Notes: generated by a model from the letters alone, not told the origin. DNA of 64,000 nt from Actinomadura logoneensis (GCF_003428695.1 NZ_QURH01000316.1:1-64000); one strand, 5' to 3'. Positions 22,695 through 31,516 are shown, numbered from the stretch's first letter. Made by a program: numbers and translations.

Positions 22695-22831
22695 CTCTTT
22701 AGACCTGACACCTTCTCCGCTCACCTGTAACCGGCGTCACCGCCGGTCCTGCCGGGCTGCCTTCTTCACGCGCGCCCGGTCGTTCAGCGTTCGAGGCCGC
22801 GCGTAATCGGCCTCGTGTCAGGTCTAGAGAG
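22695..22831 (+). ncRNA. Structured 137-bp inverted-repeat element before DUF1062 (RNA leader or MITE-like)
   Basis: The outer arms CTCTTTAGACCTGACAC (22695-22711) and GTGTCAGGTCTAGAGAG (22815-22831) pair over 17 bp with one mismatch. Between them are three smaller hairpins: ACCGGCG/CGCCGGT (22730-22747), CCGGGC/GCCCGG (22752-22779) and CGAGGCC/GGCCTCG (22792-22815, its last base shared with the outer arm). This gives a cloverleaf-like outline. The right arm ends 3 bp before the DUF1062 start codon and contains the only purine-rich site (GAGAG), so folding would hide the ribosome site. A small nonautonomous transposon (MITE) is the other reading; no clear target duplication was seen. Confidence 0.5.
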
Positions 22832-22834
22832 CTC

Positions 22835-23512
22835 ATGTCCTCACAACCTCATATCGTGCTGCCCTGGATCGTCCGCCGGACCAGACTGCCCCTGCTGTCG
22901 CTGCGGTGTGCGCACTGCCGGACCGGGTCGGCCACCACCGGCGACGGCAGGTTCCGCGTCAACGCCAATGGCAAGCTGCTGGACGTGTGGCTGCTGGTCC
23001 GCTGTGTCGCCTGCGACCGGACCGCCAAGCTCACCGTCCACGAACGCATGCCGGTCAGGTCCATCGATCCGGACGACCTCCACGGCTACCGCGTCAACGA
23101 TCCGGAGCTGGTCGCGGCCAGACTGCTGGATCCGCGCCTCGCCCACCGCAACCGCTTCACCCTCGACTGGACGGGCGCCTGGCGGCTGGACGTCCGGTCG
23201 GCCTGGACGGACGAGCCGTGGCCGGTCCAGGTGGACGTCCGCTTCGAGGACCCGGTACCGGTGCGCCCGGACCGCCTCATCGCGGACGGGCTCGGCCTCA
23301 GCCGGAACGAGGTGCTGCGCCGGACCAAGAGCGAGACCACGCTCAGCCGTCCGACGAGCACGGACTTCACCTTCACCGTGATGCCCGACCCCCGTCTCTC
23401 CCTCGGCCGGCCCGGCCCGGCCGCGGTGGGGCGGCCGGTTCCGGACAGGTCCGGTGAAGTTGATCTCCGTAAGATCATCCGCGACTCACACCCCTCCACA
23501 GGACGGACCTGA
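22835..23512 (+). CDS. DUF1062-family protein
   Basis: 225 aa. It has a zinc-ribbon-like start (CAHCRTGSATTG ... VRCVACDRTAKLTVHER) followed by NRFTLDWTGAWRLDV and the tail DLRKIIRDS, the arrangement of DUF1062 proteins. Function unknown. Its stop overlaps the ATG of the secreted beta-helix gene (TGATG), so the pair is probably co-translated. Confidence 0.82.
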   Translation: MSSQPHIVLPWIVRRTRLPLLSLRCAHCRTGSATTGDGRFRVNANGKLLDVWLLVRCVACDRTAKLTVHERMPVRSIDPDDLHGYRVNDPELVAARLLDPRLAHRNRFTLDWTGAWRLDVRSAWTDEPWPVQVDVRFEDPVPVRPDRLIADGLGLSRNEVLRRTKSETTLSRPTSTDFTFTVMPDPRLSLGRPGPAAVGRPVPDRSGEVDLRKIIRDSHPSTGRT

Positions 23513-24198
23513 TGCGTCGACTCCTCCTGCCCGTGACCGCCGCCCTCACCGGGGGCGCGCTCCTGGCCGTTCCCGGTGTCGCGGACGCCGCCGCCTACCA
23601 GTGCAAGGGCGCCCAGAGGGGCGTCTACAAGATCTGCCTCTACAACCAGAGCGGCAAGCAGATCAGCGGACGGACGTTCTCGAACGCCCAGAACGGCATC
23701 TTCATCAAGGGCTCCCGGAACATCACCATCACGGGGAACACCTTCAAGAACCTGCGGGGCCCCAAGGGGTACGCGGGCGTCCACATCCAGGACTCCACCG
23801 GCATCAGCATCAGCCGCAACGTGTTCACCAGGCTCAGCAACGCGGGGAACATGCACGGCGTCTACCTGGTCCGGACGTCCCACGTCCGCATCACCAAGAA
23901 CACGTTCTCCTACGTCACCGGCGACCCCGTCCGCCTCCGCGACGCCAGCAACTACAACACGGTGGACGGCAACACCATGACCCACTCGGGCAGGTACGCA
24001 CTGCTCAGCGAGTGGGCAGCTCTCCCGCCCTACGGACAGGAGAGGTGCGGCAGGGGCAACGTCTTCAAGGGCAACAAGTACCGCTTCAACGTGTCCAAGC
24101 AGGTGAAGGTCCTGTCCGGCGGCAAGGGCAGCCCGCCGAAGTTCGGCAACTGCCGCCCCGCGGGCATCAAGGACGCCGGGGGCAACCGCAAGATCTGA
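23512..24198 (+). CDS. Secreted right-handed parallel beta-helix protein
   Basis: 228 aa with a Sec signal peptide (MRRLLLPVTAALTGGALL then AVPGVADAAA, cleavage near ADA-A). The body has coils like NITITGNTFKNLRG, GISISRNVFTRLS, HVRITKNTFSYVT and YNTVDGNTMTHSG, the PbH1 pattern of polysaccharide lyases and NosD-like proteins. Four Cys (two near each end) could form disulfides. The substrate is probably a polysaccharide, but no catalytic set is assignable. Confidence 0.85.
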   Translation: MRRLLLPVTAALTGGALLAVPGVADAAAYQCKGAQRGVYKICLYNQSGKQISGRTFSNAQNGIFIKGSRNITITGNTFKNLRGPKGYAGVHIQDSTGISISRNVFTRLSNAGNMHGVYLVRTSHVRITKNTFSYVTGDPVRLRDASNYNTVDGNTMTHSGRYALLSEWAALPPYGQERCGRGNVFKGNKYRFNVSKQVKVLSGGKGSPPKFGNCRPAGIKDAGGNRKI

Positions 24199-24214
24199 CC
24201 AAGTCCATTCCGAC

Positions 24215-24241
24215 CGGGCCGCGCCTCCCCGGCGCGGCCCG
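24215..24241. terminator. Bidirectional hairpin terminator
   Basis: CGGGCCGCGCC (24215-24225), TCCCC loop, GGCGCGGCCCG (24231-24241): perfect 11-bp stem between the convergent beta-helix and aminotransferase genes. Confidence 0.75.
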
Positions 24242-24287
24242 TCCGGTTTCAGGACGCCGCGACACGGCGTCCCCTCCGGCAGGACGC

Positions 24288-25307
24288 CTAGAGCAGCGCC
24301 GCGATGGCGGTGTCCACGTCGGATTCGGTCGTGTAGAGGTGGAAGGCGAGCCGGACGGCGCCCTTGCGGACGGACGCGCGGATGCCGGCGGCCTCCAAGC
24401 GTTCCGCCGCGCCCGGACGCGCGACGGTCACGATCGCGCTGTCGCCCGGCGGCATGCCGAGCCCGGCGCGGAAGTGGTCGGCCATCCGGACGTCGTGCTC
24501 GTGGACCTGGCCGATGCCGATGTCCAGGAGCAGTTCCAGCGTGGGCGCCGCCGCGACGTAGGAGAACCACGGGACGGCGATGTCGAAGCGCCGGGAGTCC
24601 TTCGCCAGCCGCAGCGGCGGGCCGTAGGAGGCGTCGCCCTCACCGGCGTACCAGTTGGCGTTCACCGGCCGGACGCGGTCGCGCACGTCCGGGCTGAAGT
24701 AGCCGAAGGCGGTGCCGCGCGGGCACATCAGCCACTTGTACGCCGACACGACGAGGACGTCGAACGGCGCCGCGTCCACCGGGAGCCAGCCGACCGCCTG
24801 GGTGGCGTCGGCGACGACCAGCGCCCCGTGCGCCCTGGCCGCCGCGACGACCTCGTCCGCGGCGGCGACCTCGCCCGTCGCGGACTGCACCAGGCTGAAG
24901 GCGACCGCGTCCGTGTCCGCGTCGATCGCGCCGGGCAGGTCCGCCGGCGGGACGGTCCGCACGTCGAGGTCCTGGACGAGCCAGGGGAACAGGTTCGACG
25001 TCTGCTCGATGTCGGGGACCACGACGCGCGAGCCCTGCGGCAGCGAGGCGGCGACCGGGGCGAGCAGCTGCGAAGCGGAGGCGCCCACGGCGACGTCCTC
25101 GGCCGGGACGCCGACCAGGCGCGCGAACGCGGCGCGGGCGCGATCGGTGGAACGGTCCCACTTGGCCCAGCCGGTGACGCCGTGCCGCCACTCGGCCAGC
25201 GCGTCCTGCAACGCGTCGAACGCGGGCTTCGGCGGGATGCCGTGGCTCGCGCTGTTCAGCCACCCCGGTTCCGGCTCCCACAGCCGCACCGCTTCATCAA
25301 GATCCAT
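24288..25307 (-). CDS. Class V aminotransferase (PLP), Isc/kynureninase-like fold
   Basis: 339 aa. WLNSASHGIPPKP at the N-terminus, GASASQLLAPVAASLPQG as the phosphate loop, VVADATQAVGWLPVD with the PLP-ring Asp and VVSAYKWLMCPRGTAFGY with the Schiff-base Lys. These are the marks of the aminotransferase class V fold (cysteine desulfurases, serine-glyoxylate transaminases and relatives). ATG 25307 is in frame just before EAVRLWEPEPGWL. Substrate unknown; no neighbouring pathway genes. Confidence 0.88.
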   Translation of the reverse strand: MDLDEAVRLWEPEPGWLNSASHGIPPKPAFDALQDALAEWRHGVTGWAKWDRSTDRARAAFARLVGVPAEDVAVGASASQLLAPVAASLPQGSRVVVPDIEQTSNLFPWLVQDLDVRTVPPADLPGAIDADTDAVAFSLVQSATGEVAAADEVVAAARAHGALVVADATQAVGWLPVDAAPFDVLVVSAYKWLMCPRGTAFGYFSPDVRDRVRPVNANWYAGEGDASYGPPLRLAKDSRRFDIAVPWFSYVAAAPTLELLLDIGIGQVHEHDVRMADHFRAGLGMPPGDSAIVTVARPGAAERLEAAGIRASVRKGAVRLAFHLYTTESDVDTAIAALL

Positions 25308-25490
25308 TCCAGTGAGTGTAGGACGCGGCCCACGACCGCCCGCCGCCGCGTCCCCGCAGATCCGGCCTGGTCGGCCCCGCATCGGGCCCGCGGGACGACC
25401 GGCCGCTGACCCGGCAGCCGGACTACGAACGTCTCCTCCCGTCCCGCTGCGGATGTTAAGGCCGAAATCAGAAGAATCAAGCTGCACACA

Positions 25491-25519
25491 TTGACGGGTT
25501 AAGAAACCTAAGCTAGATC
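25491..25519 (+). promoter_or_regulatory. Candidate sigma70-type promoter for the DUF2089 gene group
   Basis: TTGACG (25491-25496), 17-bp spacer, TAGATC (25514-25519), in an A/T-rich patch 42 bp before the GTG start. Confidence 0.4.
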
Positions 25520-25560
25520 TGGACGGTCGGTGGCGCGCGCCGAGCGAGGGGGGCCGAGGG

Positions 25561-25920
25561 GTGGAGTGGCAGGAGCTGACGGACCTGACGCACGGACGGC
25601 CGTTCGTGGTGGAACGGGTCCGGCTGGCCGACAGCGGGGTGGTGGTCGAGGGGCGGTTCGAGCCGCCGCAGCTGGCCCAGCTCAGCGTCAACGACCAGGT
25701 GTTCGTCGCCGCGTTCGTCCGGGCGCACGGCTCGATCAAGGAGATGGAGCGCATCTTCGGGATCAGCTACCCGACGGTCAAGTCCCGGCTGAACCGGATC
25801 GCCGAGCAGCTCGACTTCGTCGACAGCGACCCCGCGCCCACCGGCGCCGACGTCATCGAGCGCCTGCGGCGCGGCGAGATCGACGTCGAGCAGGCGCTGG
25901 CCGAGCTGGAGAAGCGCTGA
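25561..25920 (+). CDS. DUF2089-family protein
   Basis: 119 aa. SVNDQVFVAAFVRAHGSIKE then MERIFGISYPTVKSRLNRIA is the conserved HTH-like core of DUF2089, and the end (VIERLRRGEIDVEQALAELE) is a short SHOCT-like helix pair. GTG start after a purine-rich tract. First gene of a three-gene group with two SHOCT/DUF1707-type proteins; probably a regulator in an envelope-related circuit. Confidence 0.8.
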   Translation: MEWQELTDLTHGRPFVVERVRLADSGVVVEGRFEPPQLAQLSVNDQVFVAAFVRAHGSIKEMERIFGISYPTVKSRLNRIAEQLDFVDSDPAPTGADVIERLRRGEIDVEQALAELEKR

Positions 25921-26011
25921 TGGCCCCGCGGCCGGCGGCGGACGGGCGGCGTCGCACGGACGGGCGGCGTCGGGCGAGTCGGCGTCGGACGAGTCGGAGA
26001 GAAGGGCAGCG

Positions 26012-26443
26012 ATGAACGAGCAGCGTCGCCAGATCCTGCGGATGCTGGCCGAGGGCACGATCACTCCGGACGAGGCGGAGCGGCTGATCGCGGCCCTGGA
26101 GCGGGAGCGGCCCGCGTCCCCGCCGGCGGACGGGCCGCAGCCGGCCCCCCGGCCGAAGTACCTGCGGGTGCTGGTGAACGCGACGGACGGCATGGGCGGC
26201 GACGAACCGGTCCGGATCAACATCCGGATCCCGCTGCAGTTGCTGCGCGCCGGCGTCCGGCTCGCGAGCCTCATCCCCACGCCGGCGCTCGTCAAGGCCA
26301 ACGCGGCCCTGGACAGGTCGGGCGTGCCGATCGACCTCACCGAGCTCAAGCCGCAGCATCTCGAAGACCTCATCGAGCAGCTGGGCGAGGTCGAGGTGGA
26401 CATCGACGACCCCGACGCCACGGTCCAGGTGTTCTGCGAATGA
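26012..26443 (+). CDS. SHOCT-like / YvlB-type bactofilin-linked protein
   Basis: 143 aa. It starts with the SHOCT-like helix pair QRRQILRMLAEGTITPDEAE, followed by KYLRVLVNATDG and VRINIRIPLQLLRAGVRLAS typical of YvlB_LiaX N-domain proteins. Overlaps the next gene by ATGA. Confidence 0.78.
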   Translation: MNEQRRQILRMLAEGTITPDEAERLIAALERERPASPPADGPQPAPRPKYLRVLVNATDGMGGDEPVRINIRIPLQLLRAGVRLASLIPTPALVKANAALDRSGVPIDLTELKPQHLEDLIEQLGEVEVDIDDPDATVQVFCE

Positions 26444-27012
26444 GCGCGCCGGAGAACCCGCCCTCCCTGCGCGCGTCCGACGCGGACCGCGACCGGACCA
26501 TCGATGTGCTGCGCGGCGCGGTGTCCGACGGCCGTCTCGACCCGGCGGAGTTCGACGAGCGGCTGACCGCCGCGCTGACGGCCCGCACGATGGAGGCGCT
26601 GTCCGCGCTCACCGCCGACCTGGGCGCATCTCCGGCGGTGTCGCCGCCGGCCGTCCCGGTCCCCGACCGGCTCACCATCCGTGAGCGGCACGGCTCGGTG
26701 CGCCGCGAGGGCCCGTGGACGCTGCCGCGCCGTTTGGAGGTGCGCACGGCCTGGTCGGGTGTCCTGCTGGACCTCACCAGCGCGGTGCGCGGCGCGTCCG
26801 AGCTGGTCATCGAGCTGAAGGTGAGCGGCGGCGCGATCGAGCTGCTGCTGGCGCCGGGCATGGAGGTGGACGCCAACGAGCTCTCGGCCCGGCACAGCGC
26901 CGTGTCGATCGACCGGGCCCCGGGGGACAACGTGCCGGAGACTCTGCGCGTTCGCGTGGTGGGCCGCATAAAACACGGCCATCTCGTGGCCCGCTGGCAG
27001 GGGAGAGACTGA
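26440..27012 (+). CDS. DUF1707 (SHOCT-like) protein
   Basis: 190 aa. SLRASDADRDRTIDVLRGAV followed by SDGRLDPAEFDERLTAALTA is the DUF1707 signature common in actinomycetes. The rest (LEVRTAWSGVLLDLTSAVRG) is a beta-rich domain like the cell-wall-active antibiotic response proteins. No membrane segment. ATGA overlap with the gene before. Confidence 0.85.
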   Translation: MSAPENPPSLRASDADRDRTIDVLRGAVSDGRLDPAEFDERLTAALTARTMEALSALTADLGASPAVSPPAVPVPDRLTIRERHGSVRREGPWTLPRRLEVRTAWSGVLLDLTSAVRGASELVIELKVSGGAIELLLAPGMEVDANELSARHSAVSIDRAPGDNVPETLRVRVVGRIKHGHLVARWQGRD

Positions 27013-27054
27013 GGCCCGTGCGGAGGGCCCGACCGCAACGGCGAGAATAGGGAC

Positions 27055-27450
27055 ATGCCCAAACGCCGATCCGAGCCGTGCCCCTGCGGGCTGCCCCTTC
27101 CGTACCGCGACTGCTGCGGTCGGCTGCACCGTGGGGAGGAGCGGGCCGAGACGGCCGAGCGGTTGATGCGGTCGCGGTTCAGCGCCTTCGCGGTGCTGGA
27201 TGCGGACTACCTCCTGCGCACCTGGCACCCGGCGACGCGTCCCGAGAGCCTGGACTTCGAGCCGGGGCTGCGGTGGGAGCGGCTGGAGATCGTCCGGACG
27301 GCGGACGGCACGGCCGGCGACACCCGGGGCGTCGTGGAGTTCCGGGCACACTACGTCCAGGACGGGCGGCGCGGCCGGCTCCACGAGGTGAGCCGCTTCG
27401 TCCGCCATGACGACGCCTGGGTCTATGTGAACGGCCGCATCCAGCCCTGA
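27055..27450 (+). CDS. YchJ/UPF0225-family SEC-C motif protein
   Basis: 131 aa. CPCGLPLPYRDCCGRLHRGE is the SEC-C-type zinc motif at residues 9-28, then TAERLMRSRFSAFAVLDADY and the cystatin-like fold end FVRHDDAWVYVNGRI. Function of the family is not established. Confidence 0.9.
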   Translation: MPKRRSEPCPCGLPLPYRDCCGRLHRGEERAETAERLMRSRFSAFAVLDADYLLRTWHPATRPESLDFEPGLRWERLEIVRTADGTAGDTRGVVEFRAHYVQDGRRGRLHEVSRFVRHDDAWVYVNGRIQP

Positions 27451-27591
27451 GACGGGAGGCGCGGCGCGCCTGCTCCGGCGTGCGGTGCGGCCGTCGGGCG
27501 TGCGGTGCGTCTGCTTCGGCGTGCCGAGGGAACGCACCGCACGTCCGGTGCCCGGCCGAGCGGTCGGCTTCGGACGGTCGGCTTCGGACGG

Positions 27592-28404
27592 TCAGCTTCG
27601 GGCGAAGACCTGCAGGCGGCTCAGGTCGCCGTTGAAGTAGTCCTGGTCGCCGGGGAAGACGCCGCTGTCGGACCACTGCCAGATGGTCTGGTACGTCCAG
27701 TTGTAGGGCATCGTCCCCGGCGTGCCGCTGTAGTTGGCGATCATCAGCGGGTTGGTGGAGGCGAACGCCCCGCGGTTGCCGGTGCACTGCGACCACCAGC
27801 TCGTCGAGGTGTAGATGGCCGGGTAGCGGCCGGTGCGCGCGTGGTAGCGGTCGCTGAACGACAGGATCCAGCTCACCATCGCGGTCTGCGAGAGGCCGTA
27901 GCACGCCGCGCCGTACGGGTTCCACTCCATGTCGAGCAGGCCCGGCAGGGTGCGGCCGTCGGCCGACCAGCCGCCTCCGTGGTTGACGAAGTAGTCCGCC
28001 TGCGTGGCGCCGGACGAGTTGTTGGGCACCGCGAAGTGGTACGCGCCCCGGATGAGGCCGACGTTGTAGGACCCGTTGTACTGCTGGGCGAAGTACGGGT
28101 TGGTGTAGCTGGTGGACTCGGTGGCCTTGACGTAGGCGAACTTCGCGCCGTTGGCGGCCACCGACGACCAGTTCACGTTGCCCTGCCAGCCGCTCACGTC
28201 GAGGCCGGGCGTCTGGGTGACGGTGAGCGCAGGCTGGACGGGCGCACGCCGGACGTGCTCGTGCTTGGCGATCTGCGAACCGAGCCAGTGGCGTTCGGGG
28301 CCGTCGGCGGGCGCGGCGGAGGCGGCCGGGGCGACGGCGGTCAGCGCCGCCGCCGCGAGGGCGGCGGAGACGACGGCCGAGGTGAGCGTGCGGAAAGAGC
28401 GCAT
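27592..28404 (-). CDS. Secreted GH25 muramidase (lysozyme M1 type)
   Basis: 270 aa. Sec signal peptide MRSFRTLTSAVVSAALAAAA ending ASA-A. GH25 motifs: PGLDVSGWQGNVNW (catalytic-face DxSxxQG), FAYVKATEST, LIRGAYHFAVP and LPGLLDMEWNPYG with the DxE acid pair. It would cleave the MurNAc-GlcNAc bond in peptidoglycan outside the cell. AGGAG lies upstream of the ATG. Confidence 0.92.
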   Translation of the reverse strand: MRSFRTLTSAVVSAALAAAALTAVAPAASAAPADGPERHWLGSQIAKHEHVRRAPVQPALTVTQTPGLDVSGWQGNVNWSSVAANGAKFAYVKATESTSYTNPYFAQQYNGSYNVGLIRGAYHFAVPNNSSGATQADYFVNHGGGWSADGRTLPGLLDMEWNPYGAACYGLSQTAMVSWILSFSDRYHARTGRYPAIYTSTSWWSQCTGNRGAFASTNPLMIANYSGTPGTMPYNWTYQTIWQWSDSGVFPGDQDYFNGDLSRLQVFARS

Positions 28405-28651
28405 GGCGGGGCTCCTGGGAGGCGGGGGACGAACGGGACGCTGCGGTGGTTATATCCCGGTTCCGAACCCGCTGCGAAGACCGGCCGCCCTGTTTGATTC
28501 GCTTCTTGGAACGGGCCGGCCGAACTTTGGCAACTTCCGTCCTCCCGCGCCGCCTCGCATTCGGCTATGGACGCAAAACCCTGCCAGTGAGCGGGCTGCC
28601 TCTCTCAGACACGTGGAATCTTATGAGAGCTAATGATCTCGCGACGCCCTC

Positions 28652-28694
28652 TTGACGCCGGGCTGAGACGGACTTACTTTCCAGATAAAGGAAG
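28652..28694 (+). promoter_or_regulatory. Promoter and overlapping operator of the ROK gene
   Basis: TTGACG (28652-28657), 17-bp spacer, TACTTT (28675-28680). The -10 runs into a dyad, CTTTCC-AGATAAA-GGAAG (28677-28694), which resembles sugar-responsive ROK operators and would block the promoter when bound. The layout suggests autoregulation. Confidence 0.55.
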
Positions 28695-28715
28695 CCTGAA
28701 CGTAAGGCTTGTGCG

Positions 28716-29921
28716 ATGCGTTCCACTGTTCCGCCGGGAGATCTGAGCCAGAGCGCCGTCCTGGCCCTGCTGGGGAAGTCGGGGCCGCTCGGGCGCGCCG
28801 AACTGGCGCGACGGCTCGGCGTGAGCGCGGCGACCGTGACCAAGGCGACCCGGGAGCTGATCGCCCGAGGGCTCGTCCGCGAGATGCAGTCGGTGCCGTC
28901 CGAGGGCGGCCGTCCCGCCCGCCTGCTCGGCCTGGCGTCCGACGGCGGCCAGGCCCTCGGGATCAAGGTGACCGCCGACCGCGTCACCGGAGTGCTCGTC
29001 GGACTGGACGGGGAGATCGCCGACTCGTTCGCCTTCCCCTACGAGGGCCGCGAGCCGGACGCCGTCCAGCGCCTGGTCGAGGGCCTCGCCCCGCACGCGC
29101 AGGGCGCTCGGCGGCGGCTGCTCGGAATCGGCGTCGGCCTGCCCGGCGGCGTCGACCTGGCGGACGGGGGCGCGGTCGACTCCCCGATGCTCGGCTGGTT
29201 CGGCGTCCGCCTGGGGACGGCCCTGGAACGGGCCTTCGGCCTGCCCGCCCTGGTCGACAACGACGTGAACACGGTCGCGGTCGCCGAACGCCTCTACGGA
29301 CGCGGCCAGGAGTTCTCCACGTTCCTGGTGGTGACCATCGGGCGCGGAATAGGCCTGGCGATGCTGCTCGACGGACGGCTCTACCGGGGGGCGCGGGGCG
29401 GCGCGGGCGAATTCGGCCACTGGCCGGTCCCGAACGGCGACCGCCTCTGCGAATGCGGCAATACCGGCTGCCTCGAAACGCTGATCGGAGAAGCCGGTCT
29501 GGTCGCGACCGCACGCGCCCGCAAAGTGCTTTCCCGTAACGCGGGATATGACGAACTCGCGGCCCAGGCCGACCAAGGCGGAACCGGCGCCCGCGAGATC
29601 TTCGCGGAAGCGGGAGAACTGCTGGGCAGGAATGTCGCCGGCCTCGTCAACGTCCTCAACCCCGGAGTTCTGCTGATCACGGGCGAGGGCGTCGCGTGCT
29701 GGCGGCACTGGCAGGCGGAGTTCCAGCGGGCCATGCGCGCCCACCTGTTCGGAATGATGCGCCGCACGCACATCATCGCCGAATCCCTGGACGACTTCGG
29801 ATGGGCGCGGGGCGCGGCGGCGCTGGTGCTCGCCGTCCCCCTGGCGGCGGTGCACGACTACGGCAGAGCCTCCGCCCATATCCGCGCCCGGCTGGCCGGG
29901 GCTGTCAACGCCGACGACTAA
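28716..29921 (+). CDS. ROK-family transcriptional regulator
   Basis: 401 aa. N-terminal winged helix (LGRAELARRLGVSAATVTKA). The ROK sugar-kinase-like part has LGIGVGLPGGVDLADGG, LVDNDVNTVAVAERLYG and the zinc motif CECGNTGCLE. Such proteins repress sugar genes and release DNA on sugar binding. Next downstream is a GH15 glucosidase gene, so alpha-glucosides such as isomaltose are the likely signal (inference). Confidence 0.9.
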   Translation: MRSTVPPGDLSQSAVLALLGKSGPLGRAELARRLGVSAATVTKATRELIARGLVREMQSVPSEGGRPARLLGLASDGGQALGIKVTADRVTGVLVGLDGEIADSFAFPYEGREPDAVQRLVEGLAPHAQGARRRLLGIGVGLPGGVDLADGGAVDSPMLGWFGVRLGTALERAFGLPALVDNDVNTVAVAERLYGRGQEFSTFLVVTIGRGIGLAMLLDGRLYRGARGGAGEFGHWPVPNGDRLCECGNTGCLETLIGEAGLVATARARKVLSRNAGYDELAAQADQGGTGAREIFAEAGELLGRNVAGLVNVLNPGVLLITGEGVACWRHWQAEFQRAMRAHLFGMMRRTHIIAESLDDFGWARGAAALVLAVPLAAVHDYGRASAHIRARLAGAVNADD

Positions 29922-29966
29922 GGCGGACCGGAATCCGCCGCCCGTGACCTCGACGAAAGGACCGCG

Positions 29967-31160
29967 ATGCGCGACCGTCCCTCCGACACCGGCGTCCTGG
30001 CCAAGGTCTACGCGCGCAGCCTGGAGGTGATCCTCGCGGGGCAGGCGGCGAGCGGGGCCTATCCCGCCTGCCCCGCCTATCCGGTGTACCGCTACTCCTG
30101 GCTCCGCGACGGATCCTTCATCGCCGAATCCATGAGCAGAGTGGGACAGGCCGACAGCGCCGCCGCCTTCCACGACTGGTGCGCGGCGGTCATCACCGCC
30201 CGCGAGGACCGGATCGGAAGCCTTCTCCGAGCGGCGGACGCCGGAGAAACGATCCCCAGGAGCGCGTTCCTTCCGACGCGCTACCGCCTGGACGGAACCG
30301 ACGCCGACACATCCGACGAGCAGTGGTGGGACTTCCAACTCGATGGCTACGGCATGTGGCTGTGGACGGTCGGTGAGCACGCCCGCCGTCACCAGAGCGA
30401 TCCCCGCCGCTGGCAGAAGGCCGTCGTTCTCACCGTTCGGTATCTCGCCCGGTTCTGGGACCGTCCCTGCTACGACTGGTGGGAAGAGCATCCGGAAGAG
30501 CGCCATACCTCCACGCTGGCGGCCATTCACGCCGGTCTCCGAAGCGCCTTGCGTCTCGGCCTGCTCGACACCGAACTCGCCCGCACCTGCTCGACGGTGT
30601 GCGACCAGATCCAGCAGGTCGTCCAGCGCGAGGGAATCGCCGAGGGGCACCTGACGAAATGGCTGGGCGGTCGCGCCGTGGACGCCAGCCTCATCGCCTG
30701 CCTCACCCCGTTCGCGCTCGTCCCCGCCGAGGGGGACATCGCGGAGAGCACGCTGCGAGCCGTCGAGGAGACCATCGCCCACGGGGGAGTGCACCGCTAC
30801 GCCGCCGACACCTTCTACGGCGGAGGCGAATGGCCCCTGCTGGCGGCCCTGCTCGGCTGGCACTACGCCCGCATCGGATCCCGCGAGAAGGCGTGGCGGC
30901 AACTCCACTGGGTCGCCGACCAGGCCGACGCCCGAGGCGACCTGCCGGAGCAGGTCCCGGACCACCTTCTGCACCCCGAATACCGCCTGCAGTGGATCCA
31001 GAAGTGGGGACCGGTCGCGTCCCCCTTGCTGTGGTCGCACGCGATGTTCCTCATCCTCGCCGACGAACTCGGGTTCACCGGCGAGGCCCCGGGCTCCTCA
31101 CCCGAGCCGACCCCGCACCCGTCCACCACCGACACACCGCTGAGAGGTGAATCCCAATGA
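29967..31160 (+). CDS. GH15-type glucohydrolase (isomaltose glucohydrolase-like)
   Basis: 397 aa, (alpha/alpha)6-barrel GH15 enzyme without the N-terminal beta-sandwich of glucoamylases. YRYSWLRDGSFIAESM binds the glycone, YDWWEEHPEERHTSTLAAIH holds the general-acid Glu region, and GGGEWPLLAALLGWHY the base region. Size and lack of a signal peptide match the cytosolic isomaltose glucohydrolase described from Kribbella. Follows the ROK regulator by 45 bp; stop overlaps the next start (ATGA). Confidence 0.85.
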   Translation: MRDRPSDTGVLAKVYARSLEVILAGQAASGAYPACPAYPVYRYSWLRDGSFIAESMSRVGQADSAAAFHDWCAAVITAREDRIGSLLRAADAGETIPRSAFLPTRYRLDGTDADTSDEQWWDFQLDGYGMWLWTVGEHARRHQSDPRRWQKAVVLTVRYLARFWDRPCYDWWEEHPEERHTSTLAAIHAGLRSALRLGLLDTELARTCSTVCDQIQQVVQREGIAEGHLTKWLGGRAVDASLIACLTPFALVPAEGDIAESTLRAVEETIAHGGVHRYAADTFYGGGEWPLLAALLGWHYARIGSREKAWRQLHWVADQADARGDLPEQVPDHLLHPEYRLQWIQKWGPVASPLLWSHAMFLILADELGFTGEAPGSSPEPTPHPSTTDTPLRGESQ

Positions 31161-31462
31161 GTGCGCGAGGAGACGCCCCACCGCCATCGACCCGTTTCGC
31201 GATCATCACCACGGTCGTCCTGCTGGGCTCCATGCTGGCCTTCGTCGCCGTGCTGGTCCTGGTCGGCGGCTACGCCCTGGGCGCGGCGCTCACCGCGGTG
31301 GGCGTCGTCACCGACCTGGCGCTGCAGCTCAGCGGCCACCTGCTCGAACGCGGCAACCCCGCCCGCGACCAGCAGGCACGGACGCCGGACGAAGCCCCGC
31401 CTCCCACGGCCCGGCACCTGCCCGACCACACCGCCGGACCCGACGCCGACGGCACGGAGTGA
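31157..31462 (+). CDS. Small membrane protein
   Basis: 101 aa with two adjacent hydrophobic segments (FAIITTVVLLGSMLAFVAVL and VGGYALGAALTAVGVVTDLA) and a hydrophilic Pro/Asp-rich tail. Translationally coupled to the GH15 gene. No family recognised. Confidence 0.65.
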   Translation: MSARGDAPPPSTRFAIITTVVLLGSMLAFVAVLVLVGGYALGAALTAVGVVTDLALQLSGHLLERGNPARDQQARTPDEAPPPTARHLPDHTAGPDADGTE

Positions 31463-31516
31463 CCCGCGCCGACTCAGGCGGTTGCACGGAGTGACCCGCG
31501 CCGACTCAGGCGGTTC
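31453..31516. repeat. 32-bp tandem duplication
   Basis: Two copies (31453-31484, 31485-31516) of a unit beginning CACGGAGTGACCC, identical except for the last base. The first copy includes the stop of the small membrane gene, the second overlaps the end of an oxidoreductase remnant. Confidence 0.9.
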
